NCBI GenBank assembly: GCA_964622545.1
Contig: CAZUQM010000002.1
Span: 248,001-312,000 of the forward strand
Direction of reading: 5' to 3'
Length of the DNA: 64,000 nt
From: JAFGLZ01 sp964622545
Lineage (GTDB): Bacteria; Planctomycetota; Phycisphaerae; UBA1845; JAFGLZ01
This document shows, one piece after another, positions 57,244-64,000 of this stretch (positions within the stretch are counted from its first letter, which is position 1; every line of letters begins with the position of its first letter). The translations under genes were made by a program, and so were the position numbers. The notes under the pieces are model-generated. The model searched no databases. It was not told where the DNA came from and was given only the letters and a program-made list of their open reading frames with translations.

Positions 57244-59480
57244 CACGTCGCTCCCTGTGGCTTCGAAGCCGGCTCGTCGACCGGCATGGACACCGTGAAG
57301 GTCGTGCCCGAAGCGCTGTCCGGATGGTCCTCGGCGGCGACGGTCGAGAACGTCATCGTACCGCCGTACTTGCTCACGATGCCGTAGCACAAGCTGAGCC
57401 CGAGCCCGGTTCCCTCGCCCACCTTCTTGGTCGTGAAGAAGGGATCGAAGATGTTCGGTTGAATGCGCTCCGGGATGCCCTCGCCCGTATCCGTCACGTC
57501 CAGATGGACCCAGCCGTCACTCGCCCGGGCCGACAAGGTGAGCGTCCCGCCGCCCTCCATAGCCGCCATGGCGTTGTTGATCAAGTTGAAAATCACCTGC
57601 TGAAACTCACGACGGTCGCCCCGCACCTTCGGCAAGGGCGCCGGCAGATCCGACACCACCTCCACGTCCCGCTTACCCAGAACCTTGCTCAAGATTCGCA
57701 AGACCGCCTGAACGCTCTCGTGGACGTCGACCGTGTCCTCCATGCCCTCCGTGACGCGGGCGAACGTGAGCATGTTCTCCACGATCTGCTTGGCGTTGTT
57801 CGCGTTGGTCTCGATCGTCTTCAGATCGTCGTACTCGGCCGAGCCGGGCTCGAACCGCTCCAGCAACAGGTCGGTAAATCCCAGGATGATCGCCAGCGGG
57901 TTGTTGATCTCGTGCGCCACGCCGGCCGCCAGCGTCCCGATGGAGGCCAGCTTCTCGGTGTTGTACATCCGCCGGTCCATCTCGGCCTGTTCGGTGATGT
58001 CCCGGCTGATGCCCAGCAGATACCTTACCCGGTCGGTCTCATCCCGGATCGGCACCAGCTTCGTGCTGAGCCGCGCCGGTCGGCCCTCGATGGGGATCGT
58101 GTGCTCATAGGCGATGCTCTCGCCGGAGGCGAGCACCTGGTCGATCTTCCTTCGCATGAACCCCGCGTCGTGCGGCCCCATCAGGTCGTCCAGCCGATGG
58201 CCCAGCCACACGCGAACGTCGCCCAGATCCACGTCGTCCGGCAGCACGCCACCCTCGCTCTGGGTCAGGATGAGGTGACGGAACACGGCCACCGCGTGCG
58301 GGTTCACCATGACGACGCGCATCTCGAGGTCGAAGATGTAGATCAGGTCGGTGGCCTGCTCGACGATCCGGCTCGTCATCCGCTCGGTCTCTTCCAGACT
58401 GGCCTTGGTCAGGCGGACCTGCTGCTTCAAGGCCTCCGACGCCCGGTACTGATAGGTCCCCAGCAGCAGCCCGAACAGAACCACGCCGACGACGATGGCC
58501 CCGCCGGCCATGTAATGCCGCGTGTACATCGGGCCCAGCGTCGCGGCCACCTCGCTCGTCGGAGCCACGACCGCGACCGACCATGTCCGCCCCGGCGGCA
58601 GGGCCTCGCTGCGGATCGGTGTGAAGGCGATCAGCTTGTCGATCTCACCGCTGTGGCCGCGGTGCCAGCCGCTGACGTAGATGCTCGTGCCCTCCTGACC
58701 CTCGAGCATCCGGTTCTTCATGAGGCTGTTGATCCGGTCGAAGCTCAAGTCCGGCTCACGCTGCTCGCGCACCGTGAACGCGTCCTCGCCGATGAAGGCC
58801 TCCTCCGGGTGATACAGAAACGTCCCCTCACTCGACAGGACCCACGCGTAGCCGGTCCGCCCGCTCCGCACGTCGCAGGCTTTGCCCTCGACCAGCCGGG
58901 TCACATCCACCGCGACGCGCAACGTCGCCCGCTTCCCGTCTCCGTACGGCGTGGCGCAGAGCACCTCGCCCACGATGGCTCCCGGACGACCGCCACGGTC
59001 GGAACGTTGGCAGAGCCGGCCGAGTTGGACGCCGGCGCTCGCGTCAATCTCCTCGGCCCGGCCGGGATCCCGGAGCGGGCAGAGAGGGTCCTGCGACGGA
59101 TGGCACAGCAATTGGCCCTCGGCCGTGTGGATGCACGCGGTCAGTACCCCCTTCGATTGAAGCCGTCGGTGCGCCGCCGAGAGCTCCGAGCCCCACGAGC
59201 TCTCCGGCATCTCACCGACAAAGCGGCACAGCTCCTCGACCTCCAGACGGATATCGTCCAACGCCGTGGCGATCTGGTGCGACGTCTGACGCGCCAAGAT
59301 GAGCTGCTGCTTGTTGAACAGGCCGTTGATCTGGTCCCGGAGCACCCAGGCATCCTGATAGATCAAGACGCCCGCGATCCCCACGATCAGCAGGAACATG
59401 ATCGTGCTGACCACGACGATGTACTGCCTGCGGAACAGGGCGACCATCAAGCGCTCCCAGTGCTCCGCCAGCGTCTTCAT
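57243..59480 (-). CDS. Membrane histidine kinase, dCache-PAS-HisKA-HATPase
   Basis: 745 residues. Helix 1 (about 20-42), a periplasmic double-Cache sensor (about 45-320; GRTGYAWVLSSEGTFLYHPEE), helix 2 (about 325-345), a PAS domain (about 370-500), HisKA with His523 in AAGVAHEINNPLA, and a HATPase with NLINNAM, DTGEGIP and GTGLGLSL. The sensor has seven cysteines (85, 116, 126, 134, 157, 175, 202), unusual for a Cache domain and possibly redox- or metal-sensing. It overlaps the upstream gene by 4 bp (ATGA) and the response regulator by 1. Confidence 0.93.
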   Translation of the reverse strand: MKTLAEHWERLMVALFRRQYIVVVSTIMFLLIVGIAGVLIYQDAWVLRDQINGLFNKQQLILARQTSHQIATALDDIRLEVEELCRFVGEMPESSWGSELSAAHRRLQSKGVLTACIHTAEGQLLCHPSQDPLCPLRDPGRAEEIDASAGVQLGRLCQRSDRGGRPGAIVGEVLCATPYGDGKRATLRVAVDVTRLVEGKACDVRSGRTGYAWVLSSEGTFLYHPEEAFIGEDAFTVREQREPDLSFDRINSLMKNRMLEGQEGTSIYVSGWHRGHSGEIDKLIAFTPIRSEALPPGRTWSVAVVAPTSEVAATLGPMYTRHYMAGGAIVVGVVLFGLLLGTYQYRASEALKQQVRLTKASLEETERMTSRIVEQATDLIYIFDLEMRVVMVNPHAVAVFRHLILTQSEGGVLPDDVDLGDVRVWLGHRLDDLMGPHDAGFMRRKIDQVLASGESIAYEHTIPIEGRPARLSTKLVPIRDETDRVRYLLGISRDITEQAEMDRRMYNTEKLASIGTLAAGVAHEINNPLAIILGFTDLLLERFEPGSAEYDDLKTIETNANNAKQIVENMLTFARVTEGMEDTVDVHESVQAVLRILSKVLGKRDVEVVSDLPAPLPKVRGDRREFQQVIFNLINNAMAAMEGGGTLTLSARASDGWVHLDVTDTGEGIPERIQPNIFDPFFTTKKVGEGTGLGLSLCYGIVSKYGGTMTFSTVAAEDHPDSASGTTFTVSMPVDEPASKPQGAT

Positions 59481-62020
59481 GCCGTTCGCTCCCCCTCGTA
59501 GGGCAAGCCCAGGGTGCTAAGGAAGTCCTTCGTGTACCACTCGGTCAGCGCGTCGCTCGATAGGGCCATGTCGAGCTGCTTGGTCATCATCAGGATCCGC
59601 CCGACCCGGTGCAGCTTCTCGCAGATCGTATCCGCCGGTTCGTACGTCACCGAGGCGTCGAGGAAGTCCCCCTCGCTCATGCACTCGAAGCCCATGACCG
59701 CGAGGATGTCCGAGATCAACCGGATCCGGCGCGCCCGTCGCTCGAACGTCGCTCCGCCTTCCTTGTACTGAAGACGGATGTAGTTCTTGCTCTGCTCCGG
59801 ACAGGCCAGCGCCGTCACCGACGTGAAATGGTACCCGAGCCGCAGGTTCAGGCTCATGTAGTCGGCGCTGAGGATCGCGAAGCTCATCTCCGGCTCGCCC
59901 TTCGAATCGCCACGGGTGCGCGAGGTCGCCATCGGCTCGGCCGGCCTCTCGCCGAAGCCGCGAGGCGTCTCCGGCCAACCCTCGGCCAGGACGCCCGACC
60001 ACAACGCCTGCATCGGCGCCGAGTGGAGGTCCGATTCGGCGATCGTCCGATCCCGCCGCCGGGTCGGCTCCGGCTTGTCCAGGTGCAGGATGCGGACGGG
60101 CAGCGGGATCGTCGTCTTCAGAAGCCGCCCGATGGTCTCGCTCTCGGCGCTCCGTCCCGCCGAGAACATCGCCTCCATCGCCCGCTGGTGCGCCAACCGC
60201 GTGATGTCGTGAAAGGTCTGGCAGTTCTCCGGCTTGAAGTCGCGGCTCTTCGGGTCCACCAGATTGAGCGGCGCCACCTTGTTGAGCACCTGCTCGAGCA
60301 GTTGGAAGATGGCCGTGTCCTCGAACAGGTCGTTCTCCGGCCGGCGGGCCTCGACCAGGTCGCTCAGCACCCCGTCGTAGATCGTCGCCCCGGTGGCGTC
60401 CACCGTCACGGAGCGACCCGCCTCCAGTCGCATCGCCCCGGCCATCCCGCCGAGCGTCGGCGTGCGGTACTCCCGCGCGATCGTCGCCAGGTGACTCGCG
60501 ATGCCGCCCGATTCGACGACCAGGGCGTCGATCTTGTCCAGAACCGTGATCAGGCCGGGGAAGGGATTGGGCGCGATCAGAACACAACCCGCCGGCACAC
60601 CGGCCAGCGCGTCCCGCGATCGTGCGTGATAGACCTCACCGGCCCCGGCGCCGGGACAGATCGTCATGCCGTCGGACATCAGAGCGGTCGCGCCCTCCAG
60701 CTCGGGCTCGGGGGCGTCCGCCTGGGTCGCGACCACCCGCAAGGGCCGGGCCTGGAGGACGAACACCTGCCCGCTGCGGTCGATGGCCCACTCGATGTCC
60801 TGCGGTGTGCCGTAATGCCTCTCGATCGTCAACGCGTGCCTGACCAACACGCGCAATTGATCGGGCGTCACCGCGGGCTGCTGCTGTTTCGAGCCCTCCA
60901 CCGGCACCTCGACCGTGCCGCCCGATTCGTCCAACACCAACCGAACGGGCTTGACGGCCACGTCCTGCTCGATAACCGAGCCATCCGCCCGCGAGGCCCG
61001 AAAGACGTCCGGCGTGGTCGTCCCGTCCACCAGGTACTTGCCCAGCCCGTACACCGCACTGATCAGCATGCTGTTGCGCTGCGGCGCGACCGGGTCGAGG
61101 CTGTAGGTCACCCCACTGGCGGCCGGGTCGATCATGACCAGGCAGCACACGCCCATCGCCAGGGCCTCCTCCGTCATGTCATGGCTGAGGAAGTAGTAGA
61201 TCGCCTTCGGGCTGAACTTGCTGGCCACCACGCGGCGGTAGTGATGGACGAGATCCCCGCCGCTGATGTTCAGGTACGTGTCGTACTGGCCCGCGAAGCT
61301 GAACTGCGTGTCCTCGCCGATCGCACTGCTGCGGAGGGCAAAACGCTTGGCGCCCGACCGCCGGCTCAAATCGTCCTGGGCCCGGCGCAGGGCGTCAGCC
61401 AGGTCGTCCGGTAGCGCGCTGGAGGCGACCATCTCCTGGATCTCTCGCCCCACCTCGACCAGCTTCTCGTAGCTGCGGATGTCCACGCTGTCGAGCCGAC
61501 GGCTGATCCGCGCCTGAAGATCGTTCGCGTCCAGGAAGTGCTTGTACGCCCAAGCCGTGATCGCGAACCCGTCCGGCACCGGCAGACCCAGGGCCTGCAT
61601 CTCGGCCAGGCGCGCGCTCTTGTTGCCCACGCTGAAGCCGCGGTTGAGGCTCAGGCCGTGCAGCGTCACCGTGAAGGCGTCCTTGCGGATACCTCGACTG
61701 CCGGGAAACAGGGCTGCGATCTCACGGTCGATCTGACTGAAACGCTGCCGAAGGACCGCGTAGCGCTGTCCGCCGAGGGCGACCAGGCGATCGATGATCT
61801 CGCGCACACCGAGGCGGATGATCCGCAGCCGCTCGCGGATGTAGTTGACGTCGAGAAGGTACTCGCCCTGAGCCTTCTCCTCCATATCCGCGATCGTCTT
61901 GAGGACCTCGTGGTTCTTGGCGAGCAGCTCGGTGAAGTCCTCGTACTTGGCCTGAAGATCGCTGAGAACGTCGGAGGGGGCTGCCGGCGGGCGCTCGGAC
62001 GTGTCCTGCGGCGAGGGCAT
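59477..62020 (-). CDS. PEP-synthase-like ATP-grasp/phospho-His protein without the PEP barrel
   Basis: 847 residues. An N-terminal coiled coil (about 20-105) is followed by a PPDK_N ATP-grasp domain (about 128-428: GFSVGNKSARLAEM, FALRSSAIGEDTQFSFAGQYDT, QDIEWAIDRSGQVFVLQARP), then a mobile phospho-histidine domain (about 455-550) with His510 in ESGGIASHLATIARE. Residues 560-847 do not resemble the PEP/pyruvate TIM barrel that normally follows. The protein may therefore autophosphorylate from ATP at His510 and pass the phosphate elsewhere, or act as a regulatory relic. It leads a five-gene operon with a histidine kinase, a response regulator, a CBS protein and a DASS transporter. Confidence 0.85.
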   Translation of the reverse strand: MPSPQDTSERPPAAPSDVLSDLQAKYEDFTELLAKNHEVLKTIADMEEKAQGEYLLDVNYIRERLRIIRLGVREIIDRLVALGGQRYAVLRQRFSQIDREIAALFPGSRGIRKDAFTVTLHGLSLNRGFSVGNKSARLAEMQALGLPVPDGFAITAWAYKHFLDANDLQARISRRLDSVDIRSYEKLVEVGREIQEMVASSALPDDLADALRRAQDDLSRRSGAKRFALRSSAIGEDTQFSFAGQYDTYLNISGGDLVHHYRRVVASKFSPKAIYYFLSHDMTEEALAMGVCCLVMIDPAASGVTYSLDPVAPQRNSMLISAVYGLGKYLVDGTTTPDVFRASRADGSVIEQDVAVKPVRLVLDESGGTVEVPVEGSKQQQPAVTPDQLRVLVRHALTIERHYGTPQDIEWAIDRSGQVFVLQARPLRVVATQADAPEPELEGATALMSDGMTICPGAGAGEVYHARSRDALAGVPAGCVLIAPNPFPGLITVLDKIDALVVESGGIASHLATIAREYRTPTLGGMAGAMRLEAGRSVTVDATGATIYDGVLSDLVEARRPENDLFEDTAIFQLLEQVLNKVAPLNLVDPKSRDFKPENCQTFHDITRLAHQRAMEAMFSAGRSAESETIGRLLKTTIPLPVRILHLDKPEPTRRRDRTIAESDLHSAPMQALWSGVLAEGWPETPRGFGERPAEPMATSRTRGDSKGEPEMSFAILSADYMSLNLRLGYHFTSVTALACPEQSKNYIRLQYKEGGATFERRARRIRLISDILAVMGFECMSEGDFLDASVTYEPADTICEKLHRVGRILMMTKQLDMALSSDALTEWYTKDFLSTLGLPYEGERTA

Positions 62021-62082
62021 GAAACCTGCCTTCCAGCTCGGAACGGGCGGGGCGATGGACGCCGTCGACCCGCACGTCCACC

Positions 62083-62111
62083 AGCCTATTTCCCGCGTGC
62101 GGCCCGGTCAA
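62083..62111 (-). promoter_or_regulatory. Possible promoter of the PEP-synthase-like operon
   Basis: On the minus strand TTGACC (62106-62111) is followed after 17 bp by TAGGCT (62083-62088). The -10 box is weak. Expected start near 62077, about 55 nt before the ATG. Confidence 0.4.
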
Positions 62112-62295
62112 GACAAGGCTCGCACCCGCTGACTTAGCCGCCTTGCCGCGGCCCGGCTCCGCTGGTCCAGTCCCCTCTCCGGAGTATCGGACCACCCCTT
62201 GCAGACTCGGGCGTCCGCGGCACGACGAGCCGTATCACAAGTGAAAGCGCCCTAACCGGCCTCCTTGAAAACAACGCCGTGGCGCACCAAAATTC

Positions 62296-62323
62296 TTGAC
62301 TTCGCACGACATACGAAGATAAT
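62296..62323 (+). promoter_or_regulatory. Sigma70-type promoter of the LamG-like gene
   Basis: TTGACT (62296-62301), 16-bp spacer, GATAAT (62318-62323): five of six consensus bases in each box. Start expected near 62330, giving a leader of about 125 nt with a hairpin. Confidence 0.75.
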
Positions 62324-62375
62324 TATAAGAGAGCATCTCTGGATATCGGTTCAGGTTTCTGGGCGCCCTCACGCG

Positions 62376-62408
62376 GAGGCCCTCGGCACACCAGAGGGAT
62401 ATGGCCTC
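62376..62408 (+). promoter_or_regulatory. Leader hairpin upstream of the LamG-like gene
   Basis: GAGGCC (62376-62381) pairs with GGCCTC (62403-62408), with an alternative inner pairing CCCTC (62380-62384) and GAGGG (62394-62398). It may be a regulatory leader or transcript stabiliser. It has no T-tract. Confidence 0.35.
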
Positions 62409-62454
62409 GTAAAACGGGGGCGCGTATCTCGTGTTTGTGTCAGGAGGCGGGATC

Positions 62455-63642
62455 ATGTCAGCGCGAGTCATGAGCTGGGTTACGGCGGTGGTGATGTGCG
62501 GCTGTGTCGGGATCGCCCAAGCCGACTACTACGACAACTTCGACGATGCGGCCTGGGACGGCGATCCCAACCTCTGGGACATCGACAACCCCGTCTGGGA
62601 TCACCACGAGATCCTCGGCGACCTGCATCAGGCCAACGCCAGCACGTATGCCCTGAGCCTCTATGTGAACACGGCCCTGTGGCCCTACGTCTTCACGGCC
62701 GTCCTCTGTGACGACGGCGACTACGATCCGAACACCAGCGAGACCTCGTGGGACGACTCCCAGGATCACTACATCCTGACCAAGGCCTGGTTCGGCGATC
62801 CCAACACCGGTGAAGCCTTCATCATGCTCCATACGAACTACCTGACGTGGGAGACCTTCGGCCTGGGCATGCAGAGCCGTCGTCCCGACAACCCCGGCGC
62901 GGGCTACTGGTCGTACATCACCAGCGCCAACGGGACGCAGTTCAATAACGGCGATTCCGAACGACGCACCGACCTCGACATCGCCGGTGGCTTCTGGATG
63001 TGCCTCCAGTGGGACATGGTCGACCCCAACTACCCGGCCGGTGACCCCAACGGCAAGCTCGTTCGCGCCGCCCTCTGGAACGGCGAGAAGTTCGATTGGG
63101 ACGGAACGTGGGATCTCACCTCCCCCGCCGGCTTCGACTATGACGAACGCGGCTTCTACTACCCCGCCGGCCTGTGCGGCCTCAGCGCCTACTCGGCCGG
63201 CGACAATGGGTTCCCCGCATGGTGCTTCTTCGACAACGTCGAGGTCCGCACCGGCGAGTTCACCAACGTCAGCCGCACCCTCCTGGTCGACATCAGCAAC
63301 ACCGAGCATGGCACGGTGACCATCGACCCCGACCTGCTGGACGACCCGAACGGTGATCCGAACGACACCTCGCTCCTGCGGCGCTACACCGACGGCACCG
63401 AGGTCGTGCTGGTGGCCACACCTGTCGAAGGGAAAGGATGGAAGAACTGGCGCATCTACGACCCGAACTACCCCGGCGATGCCAACTACGCGAGCCTGGA
63501 TACCAACACGGTGCTGTACCTGACCATGAACCAGGATCTCGACGTGGACGCCATCTTCAAGTGCGGCAGCAGCCTGCCGCCGTTCGTGGCCGCGTCGCTG
63601 CTGGCGCTCGGATTGGCCGCCTTCCTCCGACGAATCACGTAG
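62455..63642 (+). CDS. Secreted LamG-like protein with CGSS C-terminal tail
   Basis: 395 residues; ATG at 62455 behind CAGGAGG. Signal peptide to about residue 23 (GIAQA), then a concanavalin-like beta-sandwich (about 24-270, starting DYYDNFDDAAWDGDPNLWD and closing CFFDNVEVRTGE), then an InlB-like domain (about 280-370) with NWRIYDPNYPGDANYASLD, almost the same as in the 33.8-36.7 kb pair. The tail reads AIFKCGSSLPP, a hydrophobic helix, then RRIT. Likely a surface carbohydrate- or ligand-binding protein. Confidence 0.82.
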   Translation: MSARVMSWVTAVVMCGCVGIAQADYYDNFDDAAWDGDPNLWDIDNPVWDHHEILGDLHQANASTYALSLYVNTALWPYVFTAVLCDDGDYDPNTSETSWDDSQDHYILTKAWFGDPNTGEAFIMLHTNYLTWETFGLGMQSRRPDNPGAGYWSYITSANGTQFNNGDSERRTDLDIAGGFWMCLQWDMVDPNYPAGDPNGKLVRAALWNGEKFDWDGTWDLTSPAGFDYDERGFYYPAGLCGLSAYSAGDNGFPAWCFFDNVEVRTGEFTNVSRTLLVDISNTEHGTVTIDPDLLDDPNGDPNDTSLLRRYTDGTEVVLVATPVEGKGWKNWRIYDPNYPGDANYASLDTNTVLYLTMNQDLDVDAIFKCGSSLPPFVAASLLALGLAAFLRRIT

Positions 63643-63660
63643 TCGGAGCCGGCAGCTAGC

Positions 63661-64000
63661 CTACGCGGGCGAGGAAAACCTGCGCAACATCTCAGAGCGC
63701 GACAACGGACGGATCGTCTCCACGATCCAGTCACGCATGATCTGACCTTGGGGCGTCTGCTGGGGATACGATACGAATCCCAGTTGACGCCCCAGCTCTT
63801 TCGTAACCCGTGCCGCCAACACCGGCCAGACCATGCCGATGTCCCCCACGATCGGAATGCTGCTCTCCAGCCGGGCGAACCCCGACATCTCCATGCGGAA
63901 CGGCACCTGGAACAGCTTCGTCTTGGGCAGCCCCTTGTCGATGGCCGCCTGCACCGCGCTGTCGCTCCGCTCGGCCTGCCAGACTTGCTCCAGCGCCGGA
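63661..64000 (-). CDS. C-terminal part of a gene cut by the window edge
   Basis: The frame is open from 64000 to the stop at 63661 with no in-frame stop; a GTG at 63952-63954 could start it but has no good ribosome site, so the true start is probably outside. At least 112 residues are visible, including KTKLFQVPFRMEMSGFARLE and QTPQGQIMRDWIVETIRPLS. I do not recognise the family. It converges on the LamG-like gene with an 18-bp gap. Confidence 0.55.
   Translation of the reverse strand, partial: PALEQVWQAERSDSAVQAAIDKGLPKTKLFQVPFRMEMSGFARLESSIPIVGDIGMVWPVLAARVTKELGRQLGFVSYPQQTPQGQIMRDWIVETIRPLSRSEMLRRFSSPA

Larger units (their letters stand above)
62021..62454. other. 434-bp divergent intergenic region
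   Basis: It holds a leftward promoter candidate near 62083-62111 and a good rightward promoter at 62296-62323, within an AT-rich patch unusual for this GC-rich sequence, plus a leader hairpin at 62376-62408. No gene seen. Confidence 0.6.

Noticed and set aside
57324..59501. 725-residue plus-strand frame
   Set aside because: Antisense to the histidine kinase, which has complete HisKA/HATPase motifs.
59609..61414. 601-residue plus-strand frame
   Set aside because: Antisense to the PEP-synthase-like gene; no ribosome site.

Overview
The window looks like a GC-rich Planctomycetota chromosome, most likely class Phycisphaerae; this is inferred from gene content. Supporting signs are paired DUF1080 lipoproteins, a Tat-exported Gfo/Idh/MocA oxidoreductase, a sulfatase, a PEP-CTERM protein, a prepilin-type secreted protein, and Alternative Complex III joined to a caa3 oxidase. 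No rRNA, tRNA, CRISPR array, phage or complete insertion sequence was seen. Most starts carry a clear Shine-Dalgarno sequence, so many are placed inside longer open frames.

Region 1 (1-9.6 kb) is a carbohydrate-processing neighbourhood: palindromic repeats, two DUF1080 lipoproteins (one with a Lys/Pro/Glu-rich stalk), a Tat-exported Gfo/Idh/MocA protein, a 1132-residue TIM-barrel glycosidase-like protein with duplicated C-terminal beta-sandwiches, a sulfatase and a SagB-like nitroreductase.

Region 2 (9.8-29.5 kb) is mostly housekeeping and signalling: an FHA-GAF histidine kinase, asparagine synthetase, an OprO/P-like porin, an APH-fold kinase, a tyrosine phosphatase overlapping tail-to-tail with an alkaline-phosphatase-fold lipoprotein, IlvE, a lysS-permease-ATPase operon of LolCDE type, a Cys/Met-metabolism PLP enzyme and a GT39-like membrane glycosyltransferase.

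Region 3 (29.8-38.3 kb) encodes surface and secreted proteins: a beta-propeller protein, a PEP-CTERM protein, a prepilin-like protein, a tandem pair of Asp-Pro-Asn-rich propeller proteins and a beta-CASP metallo-beta-lactamase. The tandem pair and a fourth secreted protein at 62.5 kb share a C-terminal tail (FKCGS, hydrophobic helix, Arg-rich end) that looks like a sorting signal distinct from PEP-CTERM.

Region 4 (38.5-54.4 kb) is one respiratory block: ActA-F, a small membrane protein, a SCO copper chaperone, and caa3 oxidase subunits II, I, III and IV. It is followed by divergent ctaB and ctaA for heme A synthesis. Electrons would pass from quinol through Alternative Complex III to the heme-c-tailed CoxB and then to oxygen.

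Region 5 (54.4-62.0 kb) is a five-gene minus-strand operon read from 62 kb leftwards: a PEP-synthase-like protein without the usual catalytic barrel, a dCache-PAS histidine kinase, a receiver-Fis response regulator, a CBS protein and a DASS/SLC13 anion transporter. The first three genes are translationally coupled. This operon and the CGS-type tail are the two best candidates for undescribed biology. The window ends with a secreted LamG-like protein and a gene cut by the right edge.
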